DNA of 64,000 nt from positions 28,030-92,029 of the forward strand of contig CAZPYA010000004.1 in the NCBI GenBank assembly GCA_964590255.1. The letters run 5' to 3'. This DNA comes from JAKIYB01 sp964590255. Its GTDB lineage: Bacteria; Armatimonadota; Hebobacteria; CAIYQO01. The position numbers and the translations under genes were made by a program. Under the pieces are notes generated by a model that saw only the letters and a list, made by a program, of their open reading frames with translations, was not told the origin of the DNA and did not search any database. Numbering within the stretch: position 1 is the first letter of the stretch; each line of letters starts with the position of its first letter. This document shows, one piece after another, positions 8,339 through 15,905 of the stretch.

Positions 8339-10304
8339 CGGCGGCTCCGGAAACGGCGGCATCATCGATGGTCCAGGTGATGTCGTAGCGATGATCGTCG
8401 GGGGTTTTCGGCGGCACGATAGTCGTAACGCGCAGCGCGCGGCCGTGCAGCTCGCCGCCGTCCTGCAGCAGAATGAAGAGCACGCGCGCCAGCGGGTTGA
8501 GCACGGCGGCTTCGGCCAGGTTGCCGATGCCGCGGCCGCCGGTGGCCACGTCGTCGCCGCCGACCTCGATGAGCGTATCGATGACCGCCTGGTCGAAGGT
8601 CACCTGCAGGCCCCAGTGTTCCTGCACCTGGCGGCTGATGGAGGGCAGCACGCGGACTTCGAGGATGCGTTGTTTGATCGGCTTGCGGATGAAGTCGAAG
8701 ACGATGACGTTCTGCCCGATGCGGTTAAGCAGTTCCGGCCGGCCGAGGAAATGCTTGAAATAGGCATGCACCCCTTCGAGCATACGCGCGCGGACATCCT
8801 CGTAACGCACATGGATATCCGGGTCGACGTGCAGCACCGGCTGGCGGGTGACGGGGTCGACCATCGGCCGTCCGGTATGCGAGTCCAGTTGATAGGTGCC
8901 CACGTTGCTGGTGAAGATGATGATGCTCTCGGAGAAGTAGGCGGTCTCGCCGCGGCCGTCGGTCATGCGCCCGTCTTCGAGAATTTGCAGGAACTTGTCA
9001 AGGATGCTCGGGTGCGCCTTCTCGATCTCGTCGAAGAGGATCACGCGGAAGGGGTTGGACTTCACCAGGTTCGTCAGTTGTCCGCCTTCCTCGTAACCGA
9101 TGTAGCCCGGAGGCGCGCCGAGCAGGCGCTGGTCAGCGTGAGCCTGACTGTATTCGCTCATGTCGAAGCGGATGCAGGCTTCATCAGAGCGGAAGACCAG
9201 CTCGGCGATGGCTTTCGCCAGTTCGGTCTTCCCCACCCCGGTGGGGCCGGCAAAGAAGAGCACGCCGCGGGGCTTCGTGCGGCTGGAGTGCTGGGCGCCG
9301 GAGAGCCCCAGGCGGGCGCGGCGCAGCATGTCCGCTACCGCGCTGACCGCCGTCGGCTGGCCGATAACCCGCCGTGACAATTCCGCTTCGGCGTCATCCA
9401 GGCGGTTCCAGTCCAGCGCGTCCCATTCGCTCTCGCGTACACCGTATTTAAAGTAGTCGACCAGCGCCTTGGCGGTCATCGCCTCGCTGTCGGGACGGCG
9501 GGCCAGCGCGCGGATGCCGCAGAGGTCGCGCACCGTCATCCCGTCAGTGAGGTCGACGAGGTCGGCGGGCTCCAGCTTCGCGCCCGCCGGTTTTTTCGCC
9601 GGCAGGAAGAGATCGAAAAAGTGCTTGCGCTGCGGAGCGCGAGGCTGGTCTACCTCAATGCTGCCGGTGAAGGGGTTGTTCAGGTAGAGCCAGGCGGGCA
9701 GGTCGGTGAGCTTGTCGCAGAGCAGCACCAGCAGGTTCTGCACCACGCGGCGCTGCTGGCCGTCCCCGGCGGAGACGAGTTGACTCTCCACCGAGGCCTT
9801 GAGCAACCGCAGGAAGCACAGCCGGTCATTAGGCGCCAGCGAAGCGGGCGAGGTGATGAGCTGGGTGGCGTGCTCGATAATGAAGACGCAGGGATGCGTG
9901 CGATTAAAGAGGGAGAGGCGAATGGATTGCAGCGCCTGTTCAAGCGGGGAGTCGGGGACCAGCGGCTGGGGCACGCGGCCTTTATACGCGGTCATCGTCG
10001 CCTTCTCGCCCTCGTTAAGCACGTCCTCGAAGCGCTTCGCCATGGCGTTGGAGTCGCGACTGTCGGCAAAGACCATGCCGTCGACCTGGTTGTAAGCGCC
10101 GATGACATCGTACCCGCCCAGGCGGTGGCGGAAAAGCTCGAAGAGCGCTTCGCGAATGGGGCCGAGCGTCCAGCTTTCGCGCTCCAGACCCATGGGATAC
10201 AGCACGGTGTCTTTAATATTGCCGTAGAGGAAGAGCTGAGTTTTGTAATGCGCGAGGCGTTCGATTTCGCGCATCCAGTGCGGCAGCATGTCCGGTGACG
10301 TCAT
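8319..10304 (-). CDS. ClpB-like AAA+ ATPase
   Basis: The protein has 661 residues. The C-terminal half is a class 2 AAA+ domain: Walker A GPTGVGKT (353-360), the GYIGYEEGG pore-loop motif, Walker B ILFDEIEKAH (422-431) and a sensor-1 asparagine in FTSNVG. These match the second ring domain of ClpB/ClpC. The first 300 residues look like a degenerate ATPase domain without a Walker A, and the ClpB N-domain and coiled-coil middle domain are missing, so it is not ordinary ClpB. It is likely a protein remodelling motor. The start at 10304 gives an ATGA overlap with the upstream stop; an upstream in-frame extension lies inside the preceding gene. Confidence 0.85.
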   Translation of the reverse strand: MTSPDMLPHWMREIERLAHYKTQLFLYGNIKDTVLYPMGLERESWTLGPIREALFELFRHRLGGYDVIGAYNQVDGMVFADSRDSNAMAKRFEDVLNEGEKATMTAYKGRVPQPLVPDSPLEQALQSIRLSLFNRTHPCVFIIEHATQLITSPASLAPNDRLCFLRLLKASVESQLVSAGDGQQRRVVQNLLVLLCDKLTDLPAWLYLNNPFTGSIEVDQPRAPQRKHFFDLFLPAKKPAGAKLEPADLVDLTDGMTVRDLCGIRALARRPDSEAMTAKALVDYFKYGVRESEWDALDWNRLDDAEAELSRRVIGQPTAVSAVADMLRRARLGLSGAQHSSRTKPRGVLFFAGPTGVGKTELAKAIAELVFRSDEACIRFDMSEYSQAHADQRLLGAPPGYIGYEEGGQLTNLVKSNPFRVILFDEIEKAHPSILDKFLQILEDGRMTDGRGETAYFSESIIIFTSNVGTYQLDSHTGRPMVDPVTRQPVLHVDPDIHVRYEDVRARMLEGVHAYFKHFLGRPELLNRIGQNVIVFDFIRKPIKQRILEVRVLPSISRQVQEHWGLQVTFDQAVIDTLIEVGGDDVATGGRGIGNLAEAAVLNPLARVLFILLQDGGELHGRALRVTTIVPPKTPDDHRYDITWTIDDAAVSGAADVPATA

Positions 10305-11665
10305 TCGGGATCTACCTTCATGTATTGCGGCGCGGCGGCGGCGGCCTGTGCGTCGGCCTTCGGCAGGCTGACAACCTTCAGGCGTTCGCCTGCCTTGACG
10401 GTGATGCGGTATTTTTCGCGCACGTGCCATTCGCGCTCGCGGAGGGTGGTGAGCACCTGCTCGACCAGCGCGCAGGCTTTCGGCTTTGTCTGGGCATCCG
10501 CTTCGGGATGGTCGGCGTCAAACGACACGACGGCCGTCTTCATATGCCCGGCGGCATCCGTGTGGAAGGAGACGCCGACGCGCTGATCGACGGGCACCAC
10601 CAGCGCGGGCGCCTCGTCGGCGGTATCGGCGGGCACCATCGATACCTGGTAGCCGAGGGAAAGCAGCACGTCGCGCACCTGCTCGCTGACGTAGGCGGAG
10701 ACGGCGCGTTCCTCCAGCGCGCGGCGGCAGTCGTCGAAAAGGGCGGTGGCGGTGTCCGTGAGCGCCTGCAGGCGGTCGCGGGGATCGCTGGCGCCGGCGA
10801 GGACGGCAGCCAGCTCGCTCAGGAGCGCTTCCGCCTGGAGCCGCATCTCGGGCAGCTCCTGTTGCGTGATGAGCGCCTGCAGCTTCGCCAGCGCGTCACT
10901 GACCAGCGCGCGCAGCTCGGCGGCGCTGGCGGCGCGCTGCTGGCGTGCAGTGGTTTGTTCTCGCAACTCGCGGCGCACGCGCTCGCGCAGCAGCGTCATC
11001 CCCTGGACGGCGACATCGGGGTTGCGCGTCGCCATGTTGGCAAGGGCGTCGAGCTGCTGGAGCAGGCGGATACGCTCGGTGGCGAAGTCCGCGCCGGCAA
11101 AAACCGGCGCCTGCAACTCTTCACGCAGGGCGGCGACTTCGGCGGCCAGCGCGCCGGCGGCGGCGGGAGCATGGGCAGCCACCACCTCGGCCACGGCGTC
11201 CGCGAGTTGGACGTATTCGGCGACATACGCGGCGAGATCTTCCACCGGTTCGGTCAGCGCGGCGTGAAGGCGGGCACATTCGGCGGGCAAGGTGGGATCG
11301 GTGTCGGGCAACGCGCCCAGGCGGTCGGCGAGCCGCGTCAGCCGGTCGAGGAGGAACTCGACGGTGGCGTTGGCGTCCTCGGCGGTCATTGTGCGACGGG
11401 CCATCGCGCGAACGGCGACATCAGCGGACTGGTGTGCGGCGCCTTCCAGCGCGCGCACCTGCGCCTCGGTGTCGGCACGGGTTTGCAGCTCGCACAGCGC
11501 GCTCTTGTAGTCGTCATTCAGCTTTTGAATGGCGATGTAAGCGGCATAAACCGCTCCCCCCACGCCCAGCGCGGCGAGAGAGGTGACGGTGCCCAGTATG
11601 GGGATGGCAATCGGCACAAGCGCCGGAATGGCCGGCTCCACGACAACATCATGGAAACCACTCAT
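10301..11665 (-). CDS. Membrane-anchored coiled-coil protein heading the kinase cassette
   Basis: I do not recognise this 454-residue protein. Near the N-terminus (about 13-45) is a hydrophobic, glycine- and alanine-rich segment that could be a membrane anchor. A long Ala/Leu/Arg/Glu-rich stretch to about residue 330 should form coiled coil. The last 120 residues appear globular, with alternating strands. The start at 11665 is chosen for its AAGGAG site; an in-frame start 42 bases earlier lacks one. It is the first gene of the cassette, and its stop overlaps the AAA+ start. It may be a scaffold or a substrate of the ATPase; this is inference. Confidence 0.6.
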   Translation of the reverse strand: MSGFHDVVVEPAIPALVPIAIPILGTVTSLAALGVGGAVYAAYIAIQKLNDDYKSALCELQTRADTEAQVRALEGAAHQSADVAVRAMARRTMTAEDANATVEFLLDRLTRLADRLGALPDTDPTLPAECARLHAALTEPVEDLAAYVAEYVQLADAVAEVVAAHAPAAAGALAAEVAALREELQAPVFAGADFATERIRLLQQLDALANMATRNPDVAVQGMTLLRERVRRELREQTTARQQRAASAAELRALVSDALAKLQALITQQELPEMRLQAEALLSELAAVLAGASDPRDRLQALTDTATALFDDCRRALEERAVSAYVSEQVRDVLLSLGYQVSMVPADTADEAPALVVPVDQRVGVSFHTDAAGHMKTAVVSFDADHPEADAQTKPKACALVEQVLTTLREREWHVREKYRITVKAGERLKVVSLPKADAQAAAAAPQYMKVDPE

Positions 11666-11804
11666 CGGATTTCTCCTTTTTCCCGATGGTGCGCTAACAG
11701 ACAGCACGCTGTGCGAACCCGTTCTTCCCTGACCGGGGCGGATGACTCTCGTTCATCGAGACATCACCCGTTTCGCCCAACGCGCTGGGGCATGGCATGT
11801 CATT

Positions 11805-11833
11805 ATTATAGCGCAACTTCGCGCCCTTGTGCA
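11805..11833 (-). promoter_or_regulatory. Housekeeping-type promoter of the kinase cassette
   Basis: On the minus strand a perfect TATAAT (11810-11805) lies 17 bases after TGCACA (11833-11828; four of six matches). The transcript would begin near 11798, giving a leader of about 130 bases before the ATG at 11665. Confidence 0.5.
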
Positions 11834-11851
11834 TTATCCCCGGCGATAATG
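11832..11851. promoter_or_regulatory. Inverted repeat at the -35 region
   Basis: CATTATC (11832-11838) and GATAATG (11845-11851) form a perfect 7-base inverted repeat around six bases. It touches the -35 element of the cassette promoter, which is a typical place for an operator. No regulator is identified. Confidence 0.3.
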
Positions 11852-11973
11852 TGCTCTTCATTTTTATTTCCCCCCACTCCGCGGTCCGGCGCCGCCGACG
11901 CCCACCGTAAAAAATCCCATTCACATTCCCCGCAGGCCGGCAGGAAATCGCCTGGTCGGTGGAAAATCTATTA

Positions 11974-12001
11974 GTATCGGCTATCCTTGATGTCGACTTT
12001 A
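11974..12001 (-). promoter_or_regulatory. Sigma-28-like promoter upstream of the kinase cassette
   Basis: The minus strand reads TAAA (12001-11998), 16 bases, then GCCGATAC (11981-11974), one mismatch from the flagellar -10 GCCGATAA. It is as good as the site upstream of flagellin 1 and points toward the coiled-coil gene, about 300 bases away. The 496 bases between the two divergent operons hold this site, the promoter at 11805-11833 and the hairpin at 12069-12110. I see no convincing promoter for the plus-strand operon. Confidence 0.45.
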
Positions 12002-12068
12002 GTGTTTATTTAGAAATATCTCAGTTTTTTTTCCATTGATCTGTCACAATAGCTGAGGTGAAGCCCTA

Positions 12069-12110
12069 ATACCCGAACGGCGGCCTGTCCAGCGCCGGCT
12101 CACCGGGTAT
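12069..12110 (+). promoter_or_regulatory. Leader hairpin before the fli export operon
   Basis: ATACCCG (12069-12075) pairs with CGGGTAT (12104-12110). An inner CGGCG/CGCCG stem (12078-12082 with 12093-12097) stacks inside. It lies in the likely leader of the plus-strand operon. It does not match the cyclic-di-GMP riboswitch consensus I know. Confidence 0.3.
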
Positions 12111-12161
12111 CCGACGGCCTGCATGGCTGTTCTTCTTTCGCCTTGATTGCAGGATTATCTG

Positions 12162-13022
12162 ATGTCATCACGCACTTCTGCCGGCGAACCGCTGCTGGGC
12201 GCTGCACGGCCTACCGTGCTGCAGGCGCCGCAGTCCGCCTTGTTAAACCGCCTGCATGGCGACGCGGCGGCGCATTTCGGCCGCGCGCTGGATGCCATGC
12301 TGGCTGACGTCCACGTGACCCCGCAGGCGTTTTCCGAAACCACATACGATGCGGCGATGTCCGGCGGCGTGTCGCTGCCGTTCGCCGTGCCGGAAGGCCC
12401 CGCGGGCTTGCTTGCCTGCTCGCCGGCGCTCATCTCGCTCATCCTCGATCAGGTGCTGGGCTGCGGGGGGATGCCGGCCACCAGCGACGACGGGATGAGC
12501 GAGTTGACTCGCCATTTGCTCTACGTGCAACTGGCCGCGCTGCTGCCCGCGTATGCGGAGGCCTGGGCGCCGCATGCCGCGCTGCCGTTCGCGCAAGTCG
12601 AGCCCACGCCGATCCCGGCGGACACCCCCGTCTTCCTGGCCGATTATGCGGTGTGTATCCCGCACGGCCAGGGGCTGTTGCGGCTGCTGCTGCTGCTGCC
12701 GAGCTGGACGGCGACGCTGGACGCCTGCACGCCCGCGCCCGCGCCGCCCCCCGCGCTGCCGCTCGATTCTCCGCTGCTGCAGGCGATCGGCGATTGCCCG
12801 GTGCCGGTGCGCGCCCTCTTCGGCGGCACGACGATCTCCGTGCAGGAGCTGGTGACGCTGCAGCCTGGCGACATTATCTGCCTGGACCAGCGGGCGGAGG
12901 CGCCGGTGGAAGTGCGCCTGGGCAACGGCGCGGCGCTGTATGGCCAGGCGCGGGTGGACAGCGGCCGCTACCAGATCACCATGCTGCCGGATGTGTCGGG
13001 AGGTTCTCATGGATCTGAATGA
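12162..13022 (+). CDS. FliM-like switch paralogue lacking the CheY-binding tail
   Basis: The 286 residues resemble FliM without its N-terminal CheY-P-binding helix. A CheC-like middle region runs from about residue 25 to 175 (compare TTYDAAMSG and LISLILDQVLGCGG with FliM). A C-terminal SpoA domain follows, with the usual hydrophobic-glycine pattern (LQPGDIICL, VEVRLGNGAALYGQARV). Genuine FliM is encoded at 53694-54659, so this is a second copy. It probably sits in the cytoplasmic C-ring or at the export gate. The ATG at 12162 follows AGGAT; an upstream TTG is less likely. It overlaps the FliN-like gene by 14 bases. Confidence 0.7.
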   Translation: MSSRTSAGEPLLGAARPTVLQAPQSALLNRLHGDAAAHFGRALDAMLADVHVTPQAFSETTYDAAMSGGVSLPFAVPEGPAGLLACSPALISLILDQVLGCGGMPATSDDGMSELTRHLLYVQLAALLPAYAEAWAPHAALPFAQVEPTPIPADTPVFLADYAVCIPHGQGLLRLLLLLPSWTATLDACTPAPAPPPALPLDSPLLQAIGDCPVPVRALFGGTTISVQELVTLQPGDIICLDQRAEAPVEVRLGNGAALYGQARVDSGRYQITMLPDVSGGSHGSE

Positions 13023-13416
13023 CCTGCTGGCGGATGTCGATGGCATCGGCAGCGACGTCTTTATTCCCTCGCAGACGGAAGGCGCGCCGCCCCCACCCGC
13101 CCGGGTATCCGCGGAGCCGGCGGCGTTGCTGCCGCCGACTGCTCCCGCCCCCGCGGGGACGGTGACTGACGCGCTGGCAATGGTGCGCGATGCCGAACTG
13201 GACCTGTCGGTCGAGTTGGGCACGGCGCACCTGCCGCTGCGCATGGTAATGACGCTGGCACAGGGCGGACAGTTCACGCTGGACACCGGCCCGGGCCAGC
13301 CGCTGAAGATTTTCGTGGGCGATCACTGCATCGGCGCCGGCGAGGCGCTGCTCATCGACGGGCACCTTGCCATCCGCATCACCGATTTGCTGCACACCGC
13401 GCCGGTATCGAGGTAA
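13009..13416 (+). CDS. fliN: FliN-like SpoA-domain switch protein (copy 1)
   Basis: This 135-residue protein has a variable Pro/Ala-rich N-terminal half and a SpoA domain from about residue 58 (DLSVELGTAHLPLRMVMTLA, then GEALLIDGHLAIRITDLL). SpoA domains form the lowest ring of the flagellar switch and help dock FliH-FliI cargo complexes. A second FliN is encoded at 53330-53665. The ATG follows an AGG-containing site inside the end of the FliM-like gene, so the pair is coupled. The next gene, fliO, begins four bases after the stop. Confidence 0.8.
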   Translation: MDLNDLLADVDGIGSDVFIPSQTEGAPPPPARVSAEPAALLPPTAPAPAGTVTDALAMVRDAELDLSVELGTAHLPLRMVMTLAQGGQFTLDTGPGQPLKIFVGDHCIGAGEALLIDGHLAIRITDLLHTAPVSR

Positions 13417-13419
13417 GCC

Positions 13420-14004
13420 ATGCGATTGTTCCTGGCATTGTTGTTCATGACGTTGCTCACTGCCGAAGGTTTGACGCAAGTGCGCCCGCCGGCTACCGCG
13501 CCGGTCGCAAGCCAACCATCCGCAACACCGCCGTCGCTCACGGCAGGCACGCCAGAATCACAGCGACCGGCATACTCCGGCATGCAGAACACCCCGGCCA
13601 CCCCGGCGCCGAAGAAGAGCAGCCTGGTCTCGCAGATCGTCAATACGCTGCTCAACCTCACGCTGGTGATCGGCGCGGCCTACCTGGTCATGCTGGGGGT
13701 AAAACGCTACATGAACGGGTCGCTGCGCGTGCCCGGGCTGTCCGGCGCGCCGCCGGCGCGCGCCCTGCGCGTGGTGGAAACGCTGTCGCTGGCGCAGGGA
13801 CGCACGCTGTACCTGGTCGCCGCCGGCGAGCGCGTGCTGCTGATCGGCGCCAGCGGCCAGCAGGTGAGCCTGGTGAGCGACGTCACCGGCGATCCGGCCA
13901 TTACCGCCGCGATAGCCGCGGGCGAATCCGCCGTGGCAACCGGCCCGTTCGCCACGCTGCTGGCGCGTGCCCTGCCGGCCACTCAACCGAAGGAGCAGCC
14001 ATGA
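13420..14004 (+). CDS. fliO: Flagellar export assembly protein FliO
   Basis: This 194-residue membrane protein has an N-terminal signal-like segment (about 2-18), a Pro/Ala/Thr-rich periplasmic stretch (20-65), one membrane helix (about 72-92) and a cytoplasmic domain with LRVVETLSLAQGRTLYLVAAGERVLLIG, the FliO hallmark. FliO helps assemble the FliP ring of the export gate. It sits exactly where expected, just before fliP. Sequence conservation is low in this family; the identification rests on topology, the core motif and position. Confidence 0.85.
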   Translation: MRLFLALLFMTLLTAEGLTQVRPPATAPVASQPSATPPSLTAGTPESQRPAYSGMQNTPATPAPKKSSLVSQIVNTLLNLTLVIGAAYLVMLGVKRYMNGSLRVPGLSGAPPARALRVVETLSLAQGRTLYLVAAGERVLLIGASGQQVSLVSDVTGDPAITAAIAAGESAVATGPFATLLARALPATQPKEQP

Positions 14005-14030
14005 ATCGACATCCGCGAGGAGCCTGCTGA
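14001..14030 (+). CDS. Nine-codon coupling minicistron between fliO and fliP
   Basis: An ATG (14001) with a perfect AAGGAG site five bases upstream overlaps the fliO stop as ATGA. It encodes only MNRHPRGAC and stops at 14028-14030, where TGATG overlaps the fliP start. Ribosomes could thus be handed from fliO to fliP through it. fliP also has its own GAGGAG site, so the minicistron may be an accident. Confidence 0.35.
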   Translation: MNRHPRGAC

Positions 14031-14782
14031 TGCCCCTGCGACTACTCCGATACAGCGGTTTGCTGCTGCTCTTGCTGGCGGCGCCCCTGGCGGCCCAGGC
14101 GCCGGCGATCCCCGACGTCTCCCTGCGCATCGGCCCGGGGAGCGGCGAGGTACAGGGCGTCTCCTCCAGTCTGCAAATCATCTTCCTGCTGACGGTGCTG
14201 AGTCTGGCGCCGGCAATCATCATGCTGGTCACCAGCTTTTCGCGCATTGTCATCGTGCTCAGCTTCATCCGCCACGCGCTGGGCACGCAGCAAATTCCGC
14301 CAAACGCCGTGCTCATCGGGCTGGCGCTGTTTCTGACGGCATTCACCATGGCGCCGGTGTGGCAGGCGGTGGACAGCCAGGCGGTGCAACCCTTCATGGC
14401 CCGGCAGATCGGCTATAAGGACGCCATCACGCGGGCGACGCTACCGCTACGCGAATTCATGTTCCGGCAGACGCGCGAAAGTGACCTGAAATTGTTCGTG
14501 GAGATGTCCAACATCCGGGCGCCGCGCACCCAGGCGGATATTCCCACCTACGTGCTGGTGCCGGCCTTCATCATCGGGGAACTGCGCACCGCCTTCACCA
14601 TGGGCTTTCTCATCTTCATACCGTTCGTGGTCATAGACCTGGTGGTGGCGACCATCCTCATGTCGATGGGCATGATGATGATGCCCCCGGTACTGGTGTC
14701 GCTGCCGTGCAAAATCATGCTCTTCGTACTCATCGACGGCTGGGCGCTCATCGCGCAGAGCCTGGTCCACAGCTTTCATTAA
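14030..14782 (+). CDS. fliP: Flagellar type III export gate protein FliP
   Basis: This 250-residue protein has a cleavable-type signal (hydrophobic 4-20, LAAQA) followed by the FliP core. Typical stretches are LSLAPAIIMLVTSFSRIVIVLS, LGTQQIPPNAVLIGLALFLT and FIIGELRTAFTMGFLIFIPFVVIDLVV, with about four membrane helices. FliP forms the pentameric export pore with FliQ and FliR. The start at 14030 is supported by a GAGGAG site; a longer reading frame upstream lies within fliO. Confidence 0.97.
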   Translation: MPLRLLRYSGLLLLLLAAPLAAQAPAIPDVSLRIGPGSGEVQGVSSSLQIIFLLTVLSLAPAIIMLVTSFSRIVIVLSFIRHALGTQQIPPNAVLIGLALFLTAFTMAPVWQAVDSQAVQPFMARQIGYKDAITRATLPLREFMFRQTRESDLKLFVEMSNIRAPRTQADIPTYVLVPAFIIGELRTAFTMGFLIFIPFVVIDLVVATILMSMGMMMMPPVLVSLPCKIMLFVLIDGWALIAQSLVHSFH

Positions 14783-14794
14783 CGGAGGCCGCGC

Positions 14795-15064
14795 ATGACC
14801 GACCTGACAATTCTGGATTTGATCAAGGAAGCACTGGTCGTCGGCCTGAGCGTCTCGGCGCCGTTGCTGCTTGCCAGCCTGGTGGTGGGCGCGCTCCTGG
14901 GCATCCTGATGGCCGCTACGCAAATCCAGGAGTTCACGCTGACCTTCGTGCCGAAGCTGCTGGTGCTGGCCGCGGTGCTGCTCCTCGCCGGCCCGTGGAT
15001 GCTGCGCAGCCTGGTGTCCTTTGCGCTGATGATCTTTCATAAGCTGCCGTCAGCGGCGCCGTAG
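14795..15064 (+). CDS. fliQ: Flagellar type III export gate protein FliQ
   Basis: This 89-residue protein has two long membrane helices (about 15-38 and 52-75), as in all FliQ. The central A-T-Q-I-Q-E segment is the family signature. It joins the FliP-FliR complex in the inner membrane. GGAGG lies six bases before the ATG, and the gene follows fliP by 12 bases. Confidence 0.95.
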   Translation: MTDLTILDLIKEALVVGLSVSAPLLLASLVVGALLGILMAATQIQEFTLTFVPKLLVLAAVLLLAGPWMLRSLVSFALMIFHKLPSAAP

Positions 15065-15116
15065 GGGGAGCGTCACCCCACGCACGGGGAGAATGCGAAT
15101 CGAGGTCTGAAGACGG

Positions 15117-15896
15117 ATGGACTTTCTCGGGTTGACAACGGCGCAGATTTACGTGGTGCTGCTGATTTTGGCGCGAGTGGGTGCGTTGACGATGACGGCG
15201 CCGGTGATCAGCAGCCCGCGCGTGCCGGTGCAGATCAAGGCCGCGTTCAGCCTGGTGTTGACCTTCGTGCTATACGCGCTGGCCGCGCGGCATGCGCCGC
15301 CGGCATTCGATTCGCTAGGCCTGTATTTCACGCTGGTGATGAAGGAAGTGCTGGTGGGACTGGTGATCGGCTACACCGCCAGCCTGTTATTCAACGTGGT
15401 GCAGATGGCGGGCGAGATGTCGGACAACCAGGCGGGTTTCGGCTTCGCTGGTGTGGTCGACCCGAACATGGGGCAGCAGGCCGCTATTCTAGGCCAGTTG
15501 CAGATGGTCATGATGTGGCTGATCTTTTTCGCGGTGGATGGACACCTGCTGCTCATCCGCGGCATTGGCGAGAGTTTTGTGGCCATTCCGATCGGCAGTT
15601 TCAGTTATAACCCGGATCTGCCGTTTTTCATGTTCGGGTTGGCAACCACGCTGATGATGACGGCACTGCGCATCGCCGCGCCGATTATCGGCGCCGTGCT
15701 GCTGGCGGACATGGCGATGGGCATGCTGCAGCGCACCGCGCCGCAGTTGAACCTGATCGCCGTGGGTTTTCAGATCAAAATCGGCGTGGCACTGCTGGTG
15801 CTACTGATCGCGCTGCCGTTGGTAGTGGTGCTGCTGCGCGACCTGGTTGGATCGATCATGGCTACCGTGCACGAGATCTTTGCATACTGCCGGTAA
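15117..15896 (+). CDS. fliR: Flagellar type III export gate protein FliR
   Basis: This 259-residue polytopic membrane protein has about six helices. Family features include ILARVGALTMTAPVISSPRVPVQIKAA at the N-terminus and the GEMSDNQAGFGFA and GQQAAILGQ loop. It caps the FliP-FliQ spiral in the export gate. It is a separate gene, not fused to FlhB, which starts nine bases later. Confidence 0.95.
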   Translation: MDFLGLTTAQIYVVLLILARVGALTMTAPVISSPRVPVQIKAAFSLVLTFVLYALAARHAPPAFDSLGLYFTLVMKEVLVGLVIGYTASLLFNVVQMAGEMSDNQAGFGFAGVVDPNMGQQAAILGQLQMVMMWLIFFAVDGHLLLIRGIGESFVAIPIGSFSYNPDLPFFMFGLATTLMMTALRIAAPIIGAVLLADMAMGMLQRTAPQLNLIAVGFQIKIGVALLVLLIALPLVVVLLRDLVGSIMATVHEIFAYCR

Positions 15897-15905
15897 CGAG
15901 GCGCA

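Noticed and set aside
3556..11665. Type VI secretion cluster
   Set aside because: Kinase, phosphatase, FHA and Clp-like genes are present, but no sheath, Hcp, VgrG, baseplate or TssJ/L/M genes occur, and the AAA+ protein lacks the ClpV N-domain.
11694..11924. Short minus-strand frame of 76 codons in the cassette leader
   Set aside because: It has no ribosome site, no recognisable pattern, and it overlaps the TATAAT promoter and its inverted repeat.
12030..12161. Cyclic-di-GMP riboswitch before the fli export operon
   Set aside because: A hairpin is present, but the conserved GEMM core sequences are not.
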